41,612 bases of DNA from Janthinobacterium sp. SUN073 (GCF_030397665.1 NZ_JAPUBT010000019.1:1-41612), one strand, 5' to 3'; positions 7,270 through 14,338 are shown, counted from the first letter of the stretch. A program made the numbers and translations. The notes: generated from the sequence alone by a model not told the origin.

Positions 7270-8655
7270 ATGCAAAAAACTCTCTTCGTCAAAGCGTTGA
7301 TCGTGTTCGGCCTGATGTTGCTGATCGGCCTGCCTCTGCTGATGATTCAGGAAACGATCAAGGAGCGGATGGAATTCCGCCAGGAAGCCGTCAACAGCAT
7401 CGCCGCCGATTCGGTGCGCGAACAAACCATCATCGGTCCCATCCTGGTGATCCCCTATACGGAGCAATATGAAGAGCGCGTGGAAGTGGCCAAGGGCGAT
7501 GACAGGGAAGCGAAGTCGCCCGTGCGCACGGAGTTGCTGCGCCGCACGGTGCAGCGCCGCTTGCTGGTGTACCCGAACTTTTTGCTGCAGGAAGGCACCA
7601 TCGAGACCGACCGCCGCTACCGTGGTATCCACCAGGTGCTGGTCTACAGCGGCCAGCATGCGTTCAAGGGCGACTTCACGGTGCCGGCCGGCAGCCAGCT
7701 GCCGCGCAAGTCGCCGGACTCGCGCGTGACCCTGGGTGCGCCGTTCGTGGCCCTGTCCATCGAGGACGTGCGCGGTATCCGCAACATTCCGAAAATCGAC
7801 TGGGGCGGCCAGAAGATCGAGTTCGAGCAGGGCACCGACCTGTTTGCCTTCCGCAGCGGCCTGCACGCGCCGCTGGGCGCCATGCCACTGGCGGCGCCGC
7901 AACAGGTGAAATTCAGCTTTGACCTGGGGCTGGACGGTATCGAACGCCAGCATTTCGTGCCGGTGGCGAAAAACAGCCAGGTCAGCATCAAGTCGAACTG
8001 GCCCCATCCGCAGTTTGGCGGGCGCTTCCTGCCGTCGCCGAAATTTCGCCAAATCAACGCCGATGGCTTTCAGGTCGAGTGGAGCATCTCCTCGCTGGCC
8101 ACGAATGCGCAAACGCAGCTGAGCACGATCGAGGGGGAATTCAAGGTGCCCGACAGCGCGCCGCTGGGCCAGATCGACCGCTTCAGCGTGGGCTTCATCG
8201 AGCCGGTGAATGTGTATTCGCAATCGGACCGGGCCACCAAGTATGGCTTGCTGTTCGTGGCGCTGACCTTTGCCGCCTTCTTCATCTTTGAAATCCTGAA
8301 GAGCTTGCCGATTCACCCGGTGCAGTACCTGCTGGTGGGCCTGTCGCTGGTGATCTTCTTCCTGCTGCTGGTGGGCCTGGCCGAGCACATCGCCTTCCTG
8401 GCCGCCTACCTGATCGCCAGTGCCGCCTGTATCGTGCTGACCAGCTTTTATCTGGTGCACGTGCTGCACAACGCTTGGCGCGGCATCGGCTTCGGCGTGG
8501 GGCTGACCATGCTGTATGGCGCCCTGTATGGCTTGCTGAGCTCGGAAAACAATGCGCTGGTGATGGGCAGCATCCTGTTGTTCGCCGTGCTGGCCGCCAT
8601 CATGGTGGCGACGCGCAAGGTGGACTGGTATCAGATTGGCAAGGGCGCCCAATAA
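7270..8655 (+). CDS. creD: Inner membrane protein CreD
   Basis: 461 residues. The N-terminal membrane segment (about 7-26) is followed by the CreD signature QEAVNSIAADSV and GPILVIPYTEQYEER. A large periplasmic region reaches to about residue 320, and five or six membrane segments follow from YGLLFVALTFAAFFIFEILK to VMGSILLFAVLAAIMVAT. CreD is the classic target of CreBC. In some bacteria it affects beta-lactamase expression, outer membrane integrity and colicin sensitivity, but its biochemical role is unknown. It lies 87 bases after creC, with AAGGA at 7259-7263 before the ATG. creA, which leads the operon in E. coli, is not present here. Confidence 0.93.
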   Translation: MQKTLFVKALIVFGLMLLIGLPLLMIQETIKERMEFRQEAVNSIAADSVREQTIIGPILVIPYTEQYEERVEVAKGDDREAKSPVRTELLRRTVQRRLLVYPNFLLQEGTIETDRRYRGIHQVLVYSGQHAFKGDFTVPAGSQLPRKSPDSRVTLGAPFVALSIEDVRGIRNIPKIDWGGQKIEFEQGTDLFAFRSGLHAPLGAMPLAAPQQVKFSFDLGLDGIERQHFVPVAKNSQVSIKSNWPHPQFGGRFLPSPKFRQINADGFQVEWSISSLATNAQTQLSTIEGEFKVPDSAPLGQIDRFSVGFIEPVNVYSQSDRATKYGLLFVALTFAAFFIFEILKSLPIHPVQYLLVGLSLVIFFLLLVGLAEHIAFLAAYLIASAACIVLTSFYLVHVLHNAWRGIGFGVGLTMLYGALYGLLSSENNALVMGSILLFAVLAAIMVATRKVDWYQIGKGAQ

Positions 8656-8694
8656 ACTGGCGCGATCGCGTGGCGTATAAAAAACATTGCTGAT

Positions 8695-8747
8695 TTGGTA
8701 AATAAGTGGTTCTAAGTTGGTATTGTTTACGGTACTCTTTGGTATTG
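8695..8747 (+). repeat. Helically phased TTGGTA repeats upstream of the small exported protein
   Basis: TTGGTA occurs at 8695-8700, 8717-8722 and 8739-8744, exactly 22 bases apart. The last two copies extend to TTGGTATTG. Further GGT or GGTA triplets fall between them at 8708-8710 and 8731-8734, so GGT recurs at 8697, 8708, 8719, 8731 and 8741, about one helical turn each. Tandem half-sites at 10-11 base spacing are typical of OmpR/PhoB-family regulators. Which protein would bind is not known. Confidence 0.5.
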
Positions 8748-8870
8748 ATTTCCGCAAAACACGGAATTGCGTGCAGTGGCGTACCTGAGTGGTAGGGTGG
8801 CGGCAGGAAGGATGGCTTGCCGCTACCGGGCAGTTCCTTTCATCCCAACATAAAATCTGGAGACAGCACC

Positions 8871-9065
8871 ATGATCAAGAAACTGGCTTTTTTTCTCTTC
8901 GCTTGCGGACTAAGTGCCGGCTACGCGTATGCTGCAACGAGCGAGGATGTCTCGCAATGCCGTTCGCGCTGCGACAGCAGTTATGTCGGCTGCACCAATT
9001 CGCTCGGCGGCAGCCCGATTTGCCGTGATTTGATGCAGCATTGCCTGGAAGGCTGCAACCGCTAG
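8871..9065 (+). CDS. Small exported six-cysteine protein, unknown function
   Basis: 64 residues. A clear signal peptide (MIKKLAFFLFACGLSAGYAYA) is followed by a mature part of about 43 residues with six cysteines. Their spacing is C-x3-C-x6-C-x9-C-x6-C-x3-C, a mirror-symmetric pattern. The paired Cx3C motifs suggest a disulphide-linked helical hairpin of the kind seen in alpha-hairpinin or CHCH-like peptides, but I do not recognise the family. GGAG lies at 8859-8862, eight bases before the ATG, which decides against a longer upstream frame. It lies downstream of creD, separated by 215 bases with phased repeats, and is followed by its own terminator. It could be a periplasmic structural peptide, a toxin-like or antimicrobial peptide, or a metal-binding protein. 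Confidence 0.8.
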   Translation: MIKKLAFFLFACGLSAGYAYAATSEDVSQCRSRCDSSYVGCTNSLGGSPICRDLMQHCLEGCNR

Positions 9066-9088
9066 ACCAGCAGCTGGCGTGGCGCATG

Positions 9089-9130
9089 GGCGCGGACAGG
9101 GCGACAAGCCCGGTTCGCGCCTTTCTTTTT
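9089..9130 (+). terminator. Terminator of the small exported protein gene
   Basis: GGCGCG (9089-9094) pairs with CGCGCC (9116-9121), with an inner GGGC/GCCC pairing, and is followed by TTTCTTTTT (9122-9130). Confidence 0.75.
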
Positions 9131-9247
9131 GTGGCGCCAAGGCGCATGAATGGCCGCTTTGCGTTGGGGAGTGGGTAGTTTTAGGCAACGCTGAACAACT
9201 CCCGCAGGGGCGTCGCGCAACACTTTGACATACCTCGTGTTAACTTG

Positions 9248-9276
9248 TTGCGTCAAGGGTTTTTGTGCTATATACT
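9248..9276 (+). promoter_or_regulatory. Promoter of the rplC-led S10 operon
   Basis: TTGCGT (9248-9253), a 17-base spacer and TATACT (9271-9276, five of six), preceded by a GTGC extended -10 context. An operon of this importance, cut off from rpsJ, needs its own promoter, and this is the best candidate. The 11-mer TTGTTGCGTCA that includes the -35 (9245-9255) is also present upstream of rpsJ at 363-373. Confidence 0.6.
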
Positions 9277-9369
9277 AGCCGGCTTCGGTATGGATTCGTC
9301 TTTTTTGGATCCTACGTTACTTTGTAGTTAAACAAGCCCCGCCCAATCGCAGGTGGGAATGGAGAAAAA

Positions 9370-10026
9370 ATGAGCCTAGGCCTTCTCGGTCGCAAGGTTG
9401 GTATGATGCGCATTTTCACGGATGAAGGGGATTCGATCCCGGTCACCGTGTTGGACGTATCGAACAACCGTGTTGCGCAAATCAAAACCCCTGAAACAGA
9501 TGGCTACTCCGCTGTTCAGGTCGCATTCGGTCAACGTCGCGCTTCCCGCGTGACCAAAGCTGTTGCTGGTCATCACGCTAAAGCTGGCGTTGAAGCCGGT
9601 ACTCTGTTGAAAGAGTTCCGTGTCGATGCTGCTAAAGCCGCTGAACTGAAAGCTGGCGATGTTGTCGCTGCTTCCCTGTTCGAAGTCGGTCAAAAGATCG
9701 ACGTGCAAGGCGTTACCATTGGTAAAGGCTATGCAGGCGTTATCAAACGTTATCACTTCTCTTCTGGCCGTGCAACGCACGGTAACTCGCGTTCGCACAA
9801 CGTTCCAGGTTCCATCGGTATGGCACAAGATCCAGGTCGCGTTTTCCCTGGTAAGCGCATGACCGGTCATCTGGGTGACGTTAACCGTACGATCCAGAAC
9901 CTCGTGATCGCCCGTATCGATGCCGACCGTCAGCTGTTGCTGGTCAAAGGCGCGATTCCAGGTGCGAAAAATGGCCAGGTAGTTGTCTCGCCAGCCATCA
10001 AAACCAAAGCCAAGAAGGGAGCTTAA
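9370..10026 (+). CDS. rplC: 50S ribosomal protein L3
   Basis: 218 residues. L3 is an early assembly protein of the large subunit that reaches the peptidyl transferase centre. The family text LGRKVGMMRIFTDEGDSIPVTVLDV, FSSGRATHGNSRSHNVPGSIGM and PGRVFPGKRMTGHLG is present. GGAG at 9361-9364 supports the ATG at 9370. It is the first gene of the downstream ribosomal block, with only three bases to rplD. Confidence 0.98.
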   Translation: MSLGLLGRKVGMMRIFTDEGDSIPVTVLDVSNNRVAQIKTPETDGYSAVQVAFGQRRASRVTKAVAGHHAKAGVEAGTLLKEFRVDAAKAAELKAGDVVAASLFEVGQKIDVQGVTIGKGYAGVIKRYHFSSGRATHGNSRSHNVPGSIGMAQDPGRVFPGKRMTGHLGDVNRTIQNLVIARIDADRQLLLVKGAIPGAKNGQVVVSPAIKTKAKKGA

Positions 10027-10029
10027 ACG

Positions 10030-10650
10030 ATGGAACTCAAGCTTCTGAATGCGCAAGGTCAAGCCGCCTCGAACGTTGCTGCAGCCGATACGATTTTCGG
10101 CCGTGACTACAATGAAGCGCTGATCCACCAAGTCGTCATCGCGTATCAAGCGAATGCACGTAGTGGTAACCGCAAGCAAAAAGACCGTGAAGAAGTTCAC
10201 CACACGACGAAAAAGCCATGGCGCCAAAAAGGTACCGGCCGCGCTCGTGCTGGTATGTCGTCGTCGCCACTGTGGCGCGGCGGTGGTCGGATTTTCCCGA
10301 ACTCGCCTGACGAAAACTTCACCCACAAAGTGAACAAAAAGATGTATCGCGCAGGTATCTGCTCGATCTTGTCGCAGCTGGCTCGCGAAGAGCGCCTGAT
10401 CGTCATCGACGATCTGACGATCGACGCGCCAAAGACCAAGCTGTTGTCGCAAAAATTGAACGGCCTGGGCTTTGATTCGGTTCTGATCATCACCGACGTT
10501 CTGAACGAAAACCTGGAACTGGCATCGCGCAACCTGCCTAACGTACTCGTCGTTGAGCCACGTCACGCAGACCCGATGTCCCTGGTGTTCTACAAGAAGA
10601 TCCTGGTCACCAAAGCTGCATTGGCCAAGATTGAGGAGATGCTGGCATGA
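10030..10650 (+). CDS. rplD: 50S ribosomal protein L4
   Basis: 206 residues. L4 binds 23S rRNA domain I, lines the exit tunnel with its long loop (KKPWRQKGTGRARAG and the following PLWRGGG), and in E. coli represses its own S10 operon by binding the mRNA leader upstream of rpsJ. Here rpsJ is no longer upstream of rplD, so that feedback, if it exists, must act on the rplC leader. The gene overlaps rplW by four bases (ATGA). Confidence 0.98.
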   Translation: MELKLLNAQGQAASNVAAADTIFGRDYNEALIHQVVIAYQANARSGNRKQKDREEVHHTTKKPWRQKGTGRARAGMSSSPLWRGGGRIFPNSPDENFTHKVNKKMYRAGICSILSQLAREERLIVIDDLTIDAPKTKLLSQKLNGLGFDSVLIITDVLNENLELASRNLPNVLVVEPRHADPMSLVFYKKILVTKAALAKIEEMLA

Positions 10651-10964
10651 GCGCGATTTTGAAACATAGCGAAGAACGCTTGATGAAGGTGCTGTTGGCG
10701 CCCGTGATTTCCGAGAAGGCCACCATGGTCGCGGAAAAGAACGAGCAAATTGTATTCCGCGTACTGCCGGATGCAACCAAGCCTGAAATCAAGGCAGCGG
10801 TCGAACTGCTGTTCAAGGTTGAAGTTCTGTCCGTGCAAACTGCAAACCGCGAAGGTAAGCAGAAACGCACCGGCAAGTTCAACGGTCGTCGTAACCATAC
10901 CAAGCGTGCTTTCGTGTGCCTGAAGCCTGGCCAGGAAATCAACTTCTCCGAGGAGGCTGCATAA
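10647..10964 (+). CDS. rplW: 50S ribosomal protein L23
   Basis: 105 residues. L23 sits at the tunnel exit and is the docking site for trigger factor and SRP. Recognised by LLAPVISEKATMVAEKNEQIVFRV and GRRNHTKRAFVCL. The start at 10647 overlaps the rplD stop. The next in-frame ATG at 10683 (MKVLLAP) is possible, but the coupled start is preferred. The stop shares a base with the rplB start. Confidence 0.97.
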   Translation: MSAILKHSEERLMKVLLAPVISEKATMVAEKNEQIVFRVLPDATKPEIKAAVELLFKVEVLSVQTANREGKQKRTGKFNGRRNHTKRAFVCLKPGQEINFSEEAA

Positions 10965-11791
10965 TGGCACTCGTTAAGATGAAACCAACCTCGCCAGGCC
11001 GTCGCGGCATGGTAAAGGTGGTGAACCCAGACCTGTACAAAGGTCGTCCGTTCGCTGCCCTGGTTGAAAAGAAATCCAAGACCGCTGGTCGTAACAACAA
11101 CGGTCACATCACCACCCGTCATATCGGTGGTGGTCATAAGCAACACTATCGCTTGATCGACTTCAAGCGCACCAAAGATGGTATTCCAGCGAAAGTGGAA
11201 CGTATCGAATACGATCCAAACCGCACCGCGAATATCGCTCTGTTGTGCTACGCCGACGGCGAACGTCACTACATCATCGCAACCAAAGGCATGGCCGTTG
11301 GCGACAGCGTGATGAACGGTTCGGAAGCACCGATCAAATCGGGTAACTGCTTGCCAATCCGTAACATCCCAGTCGGTACCGTGATGCATTGCGTCGAAAT
11401 GCTGCCAGGTAAAGGTGCCCAAATGGCACGTACCGCTGGCGCTGGCGTTGTGCTGATGGCACGTGAAGGTACCTATGCTCAAGTGCGTCTGCGCTCGGGT
11501 GAAGTACGTCGCGTGCACATCGAGTGCCGTGCAACGGTTGGTGAAGTCGGCAATGCCGAGCACAGCCTGCGTAAAATCGGTAAAGCTGGCGCGATGCGCT
11601 GGCGCGGTGTTCGTCCTACCGTTCGCGGTGTGGTCATGAACCCGGTCGATCACCCGCACGGTGGTGGTGAAGGTAAAACAGCAGCTGGTCGTCATCCAGT
11701 TTCGCCATGGGGCCAACAGACCAAGGGTAAGAAAACACGCAGCAACAAGCGTACGACTTCCATGATCGTCTCGCGCCGCGGCAAGAAATAA
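10964..11791 (+). CDS. rplB: 50S ribosomal protein L2
   Basis: 275 residues. L2 is needed for subunit joining and peptidyl transferase assembly. The start MALVKMKPTSPGRRGMVKV, the GRNNNGHITTRHIGGGHKQHYR stretch (split across residues 44-66) and the end VDHPHGGGEGKT with RPHP-type tail are all typical. It begins at the ATG in TAATG shared with the rplW stop, with a strong AGGAGG at 10950-10955. An upstream in-frame ATG at 10916 lies inside rplW and is not used. Confidence 0.98.
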   Translation: MALVKMKPTSPGRRGMVKVVNPDLYKGRPFAALVEKKSKTAGRNNNGHITTRHIGGGHKQHYRLIDFKRTKDGIPAKVERIEYDPNRTANIALLCYADGERHYIIATKGMAVGDSVMNGSEAPIKSGNCLPIRNIPVGTVMHCVEMLPGKGAQMARTAGAGVVLMAREGTYAQVRLRSGEVRRVHIECRATVGEVGNAEHSLRKIGKAGAMRWRGVRPTVRGVVMNPVDHPHGGGEGKTAAGRHPVSPWGQQTKGKKTRSNKRTTSMIVSRRGKK

Positions 11792-11801
11792 GGGGTAGCA
11801 C

Positions 11802-12077
11802 ATGACACGTTCATTGAAAAAAGGGCCGTTCTGTGACGCCCACCTGGTGAAAAAAGTTGAAGCCGCGCAAGCAGCCAAAGACAAAAAGCCAATCAAAACC
11901 TGGTCGCGTCGTTCGACAATCATGCCTGACTTTATCGGCCTGACGATCGCGGTTCATAACGGCAAGCTGCACGTGCCGGTTTATGTTTCCGAAAACATGG
12001 TTGGTCACAAGCTCGGCGAATTCGCACTGACCCGTACGTTCAAGGGCCATGCAGCTGACAAAAAGGCTAAGAAATAA
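11802..12077 (+). CDS. rpsS: 30S ribosomal protein S19
   Basis: 91 residues. S19 pairs with S13 in the 30S head and contacts tRNA. Recognised by MTRSLKKGPFCDAHL, KTWSRRSTIMPDFIGLTIAVHNG and VGHKLGEFALTRTFKGH. Preceded by a GGGG-type ribosome binding site. The stop overlaps the rplV start by one base. Confidence 0.98.
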   Translation: MTRSLKKGPFCDAHLVKKVEAAQAAKDKKPIKTWSRRSTIMPDFIGLTIAVHNGKLHVPVYVSENMVGHKLGEFALTRTFKGHAADKKAKK

Positions 12078-12406
12078 TGGAAACTAAAGCTATCCTCAAA
12101 GGTGTGCGCCTGTCGGACCAAAAGGGCCGCCTGGTTGCTGACCTGATCCGTGGCAAGAAAGTTGACGCTGCACTCAACATCTTGCAATTCAGCCCGAAAA
12201 AAGGTGCTGCGATCATCAAACGCGTTCTGGAATCCGCTATTGCGAATGCCGAGCACAATGATGGCGCGGACATCGACGAATTGTTCGTGAAAACGATCTA
12301 CGTCGAAAAGGGCCCGGTCCTGAAGCGCTTCACCGCGCGTGCAAAAGGCCGTGGCGACCGTATTTCGAAACAATCCTGTCACGTTTACGTGACTGTCGGT
12401 AACTAA
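12077..12406 (+). CDS. rplV: 50S ribosomal protein L22
   Basis: 109 residues, one short of the E. coli protein. L22 contributes a beta-hairpin to the exit tunnel, the site of macrolide resistance changes; that hairpin is seen as GPVLKRFTARAKGRGDRISKQ. Other signatures are KGVRLSDQKGRLVADLIRGK and ILQFSPKKGA. It starts within TAATG shared with rpsS. Confidence 0.98.
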   Translation: METKAILKGVRLSDQKGRLVADLIRGKKVDAALNILQFSPKKGAAIIKRVLESAIANAEHNDGADIDELFVKTIYVEKGPVLKRFTARAKGRGDRISKQSCHVYVTVGN

Positions 12407-12415
12407 GGAGCCACG

Positions 12416-13240
12416 ATGGGTCAGAAAATTCATCCAACCGGTTTCCGTCTGGCGGTCACCCGTAACTGGGCTTCGCGCTGGTATGCAGGCAACGGTAATT
12501 TCGCTGCCATGCTGAACGAAGACTTGAAAGCACGTGCTTACCTGAAAAAGAAACTGAAGAACGCATCCGTTGGTCGCATCGTTATCGAGCGCCCGGCCAA
12601 GAACGCGCGCTTCACGATCTACAGCTCGCGTCCAGGCGTGGTCATTGGTAAAAAAGGCGAAGACATCGAAGTACTGAAGTCGGCGCTGACCAAGATCATG
12701 GGCGTACCTGTTCACGTGAACATCGAAGAAATTCGCAAGCCAGAAATCGACTCGCAACTGATCGCCGATTCGATCGCTCAGCAGCTGGAAAAACGGATCA
12801 TGTTCCGCCGCGCCATGAAGCGTGCAATGCAAAATGCAATGCGCCTGGGTGCTCTCGGTATCAAGATCATGTCGTCCGGCCGTCTGAACGGTATCGAAAT
12901 CGCGCGTAAAGAGTGGTACCGCGAAGGCCGCGTGCCTCTGCATACCCTGCGCGCCGATATCGACTACGGTACCAGCGAAGCGTCGACCACCTACGGCATC
13001 ATCGGTGTCAAGGTGTGGGTATACAAAGGTGACCGCGCGCCTAACGGCGATGCACCAGTCATCGATACCCCAGCTGACGAGAAGAAAAGCCGCGGCCCAC
13101 GCCGTGACGATGGCAAGCCAGCTGGCCGTCCACGTCCAGCCGGTGCCGGTGCGAAACCATCCACAGCACCAGGTGCACGTGTGCGTACCGCCGCTAAACC
13201 GGCCGCCGCAGCAGCACCAGCTGAGAAAGCAGGAGAATAA
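12416..13240 (+). CDS. rpsC: 30S ribosomal protein S3 with long C-terminal tail
   Basis: 274 residues against 233 in E. coli. The N-terminal KH domain (SSRPGVVIGKKGEDIEVL) and the C-terminal domain (IKIMSSGRLNGIEIARKEWYREGRVPLHTLRADIDYG, read in two parts) are normal. After about residue 212 comes a low-complexity tail rich in Pro, Ala, Arg and Lys (KSRGPRRDDGKPAGRPRP and on). S3 forms part of the mRNA entry site with S4 and S5. Betaproteobacterial S3 is often longer than the enteric form. AAGGAG at 12405-12410 precedes the ATG. Confidence 0.97.
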   Translation: MGQKIHPTGFRLAVTRNWASRWYAGNGNFAAMLNEDLKARAYLKKKLKNASVGRIVIERPAKNARFTIYSSRPGVVIGKKGEDIEVLKSALTKIMGVPVHVNIEEIRKPEIDSQLIADSIAQQLEKRIMFRRAMKRAMQNAMRLGALGIKIMSSGRLNGIEIARKEWYREGRVPLHTLRADIDYGTSEASTTYGIIGVKVWVYKGDRAPNGDAPVIDTPADEKKSRGPRRDDGKPAGRPRPAGAGAKPSTAPGARVRTAAKPAAAAAPAEKAGE

Positions 13241-13242
13241 TC

Positions 13243-13662
13243 ATGCTGCAACCAGCACGCAGAAAGTATCGTAAAGAGCAGAAAGGCCGTAATACCGGTA
13301 TTTCGCACAGCCGCGGCACCGCCGTGTCGTTTGGCGAATTCGGTCTGAAGGCAGTTGCGCGCGGTCGTATCACTGCGCGTCAAATTGAAGCGGCGCGTCG
13401 TGCAATGACGCGTCACATCAAGCGCGGTGGCCGTATCTGGATCCGTATTTTCCCGGACAAACCGATTTCGAACAAACCGGCTGAAGTCCGTATGGGTAAC
13501 GGTAAAGGTAATCCTGAGTACTACGTCGCTGAAATTCAGCCAGGCAAAGTACTGTACGAAATGGATGGCGTTGATGAAGCGCTGGCACGGGAAGCTTTCC
13601 GTCTTGCCGCCTCTAAACTGCCACTGGCGACGACGTTTGTCATCCGCCAAGTCGGCCAATAA
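13243..13662 (+). CDS. rplP: 50S ribosomal protein L16
   Basis: 139 residues, three more than in E. coli. L16 organises the A-site and the central protuberance. Signatures are MLQPARRKYRKEQKGRNTGI, ITARQIEAARRAMTRHIKRGG and RMGNGKGNPEYYVAEIQPGK. It starts two bases after the rpsC stop with GGAG in the end of rpsC. Confidence 0.98.
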   Translation: MLQPARRKYRKEQKGRNTGISHSRGTAVSFGEFGLKAVARGRITARQIEAARRAMTRHIKRGGRIWIRIFPDKPISNKPAEVRMGNGKGNPEYYVAEIQPGKVLYEMDGVDEALAREAFRLAASKLPLATTFVIRQVGQ

Positions 13663-13674
13663 TTGGAGTTGTAT

Positions 13675-13866
13675 ATGAAAGCATCTGAACTCCGCGGCAA
13701 AGACCAGCCAGCTCTGCAAAAAGAGCTGAATGACTTGTTGAAGGCACAGTTCGGCCTGCGTATGCAAATCGCTACGCAGCAGCTGAGCAACACTTCGCAG
13801 CTCAAGAAGGTACGCCGCGATATCGCGCGTGTGAAGACGGTAATGAATCTGAAGGAAGCCAAATGA
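13675..13866 (+). CDS. rpmC: 50S ribosomal protein L29
   Basis: 63 residues. L29 lies beside L23 at the tunnel exit. Recognised by MKASELRGKD, LRMQIATQQLSNTSQLKKVRRDIARVKT. The ATG at 13675 follows TTGGAG. A TTG twelve bases earlier is in frame but leaves no normal spacing to the ribosome binding site. It overlaps rpsQ by four bases. Confidence 0.97.
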   Translation: MKASELRGKDQPALQKELNDLLKAQFGLRMQIATQQLSNTSQLKKVRRDIARVKTVMNLKEAK

Positions 13867-14135
13867 ACGAACCAGTGAAACAGTCGCTCAAGCGCACGCT
13901 GATCGGTAAAGTGGTTTCGGACAAGATGGACAAGACCGTTACCGTTCTGATCGAGCGCCACGTAAAACATCCTTTGTATGGCAAGATCATCATGCGCTCG
14001 AACAAGTATCACGCGCATGACGAGACCAACCAAGTCAAGGCCGGTGATACGGTCGAGATCCAGGAAGGTCGCCCGATCTCCAAAACGAAGGCATGGACGG
14101 TAACACGTGTGGTTCAAGCCGCACCAACCGTTTAA
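13863..14135 (+). CDS. rpsQ: 30S ribosomal protein S17
   Basis: 90 residues. S17 is a primary 16S rRNA binder of the OB fold. Signatures are LIGKVVSDKMDKTVTVLIERHVKHPLYGK (in two parts), HDETNQVKAGDTVEIQE and RPISKTKAWTV. It is the last gene of the S10 group and is followed by a terminator-like hairpin and a 253-base gap before rplN. Confidence 0.98.
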   Translation: MNEPVKQSLKRTLIGKVVSDKMDKTVTVLIERHVKHPLYGKIIMRSNKYHAHDETNQVKAGDTVEIQEGRPISKTKAWTVTRVVQAAPTV

Positions 14136-14142
14136 ATAAAAT

Positions 14143-14168
14143 CCACCGTTTCGGCGGTGGCTTTTAAT
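14143..14168 (+). terminator. Terminator-like hairpin after rpsQ
   Basis: CCACCG (14143-14148) pairs with CGGTGG (14155-14160) around TTTCGG, followed by CTTTTAATT. This marks the boundary of the S10 and spc groups, the same boundary used in E. coli. The short stem suggests partial termination. Confidence 0.6.
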
Positions 14169-14180
14169 TAGTACTTGCAG

Positions 14181-14338
14181 GCCCGCAAATTGTATGTAAT
14201 ACTTGCGGGCTTCGTTCATGTAACGCCGCAAAGTGTCTGGCCACAGACAGTAGCATTCGCGGTCAGTTGATGTATGAAGGTCATGCACCCAAACAGTGAA
14301 GCCCAGCAGGGCGGCTCTGGCGGGACCAAGACTGACCG
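14181..14338 (+). other. Structured leader upstream of rplN
   Basis: Three further stems lie between the terminator and rplN: GCCCGCAA/TTGCGGGC (14181-14188 with 14203-14210), TGTCTG/CAGACA (14234-14239 with 14244-14249, GCCA loop), and CGGTCAGT/ACTGACCG (14260-14267 with 14331-14338) enclosing a GCCC/GGGC hairpin near 14301-14312. The last could be a folded domain. No gene or tRNA is seen. Such a leader could bind a ribosomal protein that regulates the spc group. Confidence 0.4.

Larger units (their letters stand above)
9066..9369 (+). other. Intergenic region before rplC
   Basis: No gene is visible in these 304 bases. It carries the terminator of the small exported protein (9089-9130), a promoter candidate (9248-9276) and a leader of about 85 bases. 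In the leader CCCGCC (9343-9348) can pair with GGTGGG (9352-9357 region) just ahead of the GGAG ribosome binding site at 9361-9364. A weak hairpin there could influence rplC translation. Confidence 0.5.

Noticed and set aside
14175..14202. Promoter TTGCAG-16-TAATAC before rplN
   Set aside because: Each hexamer matches the consensus at only three of six positions, and the element lies inside a perfect 8-pair hairpin, so I do not call it.
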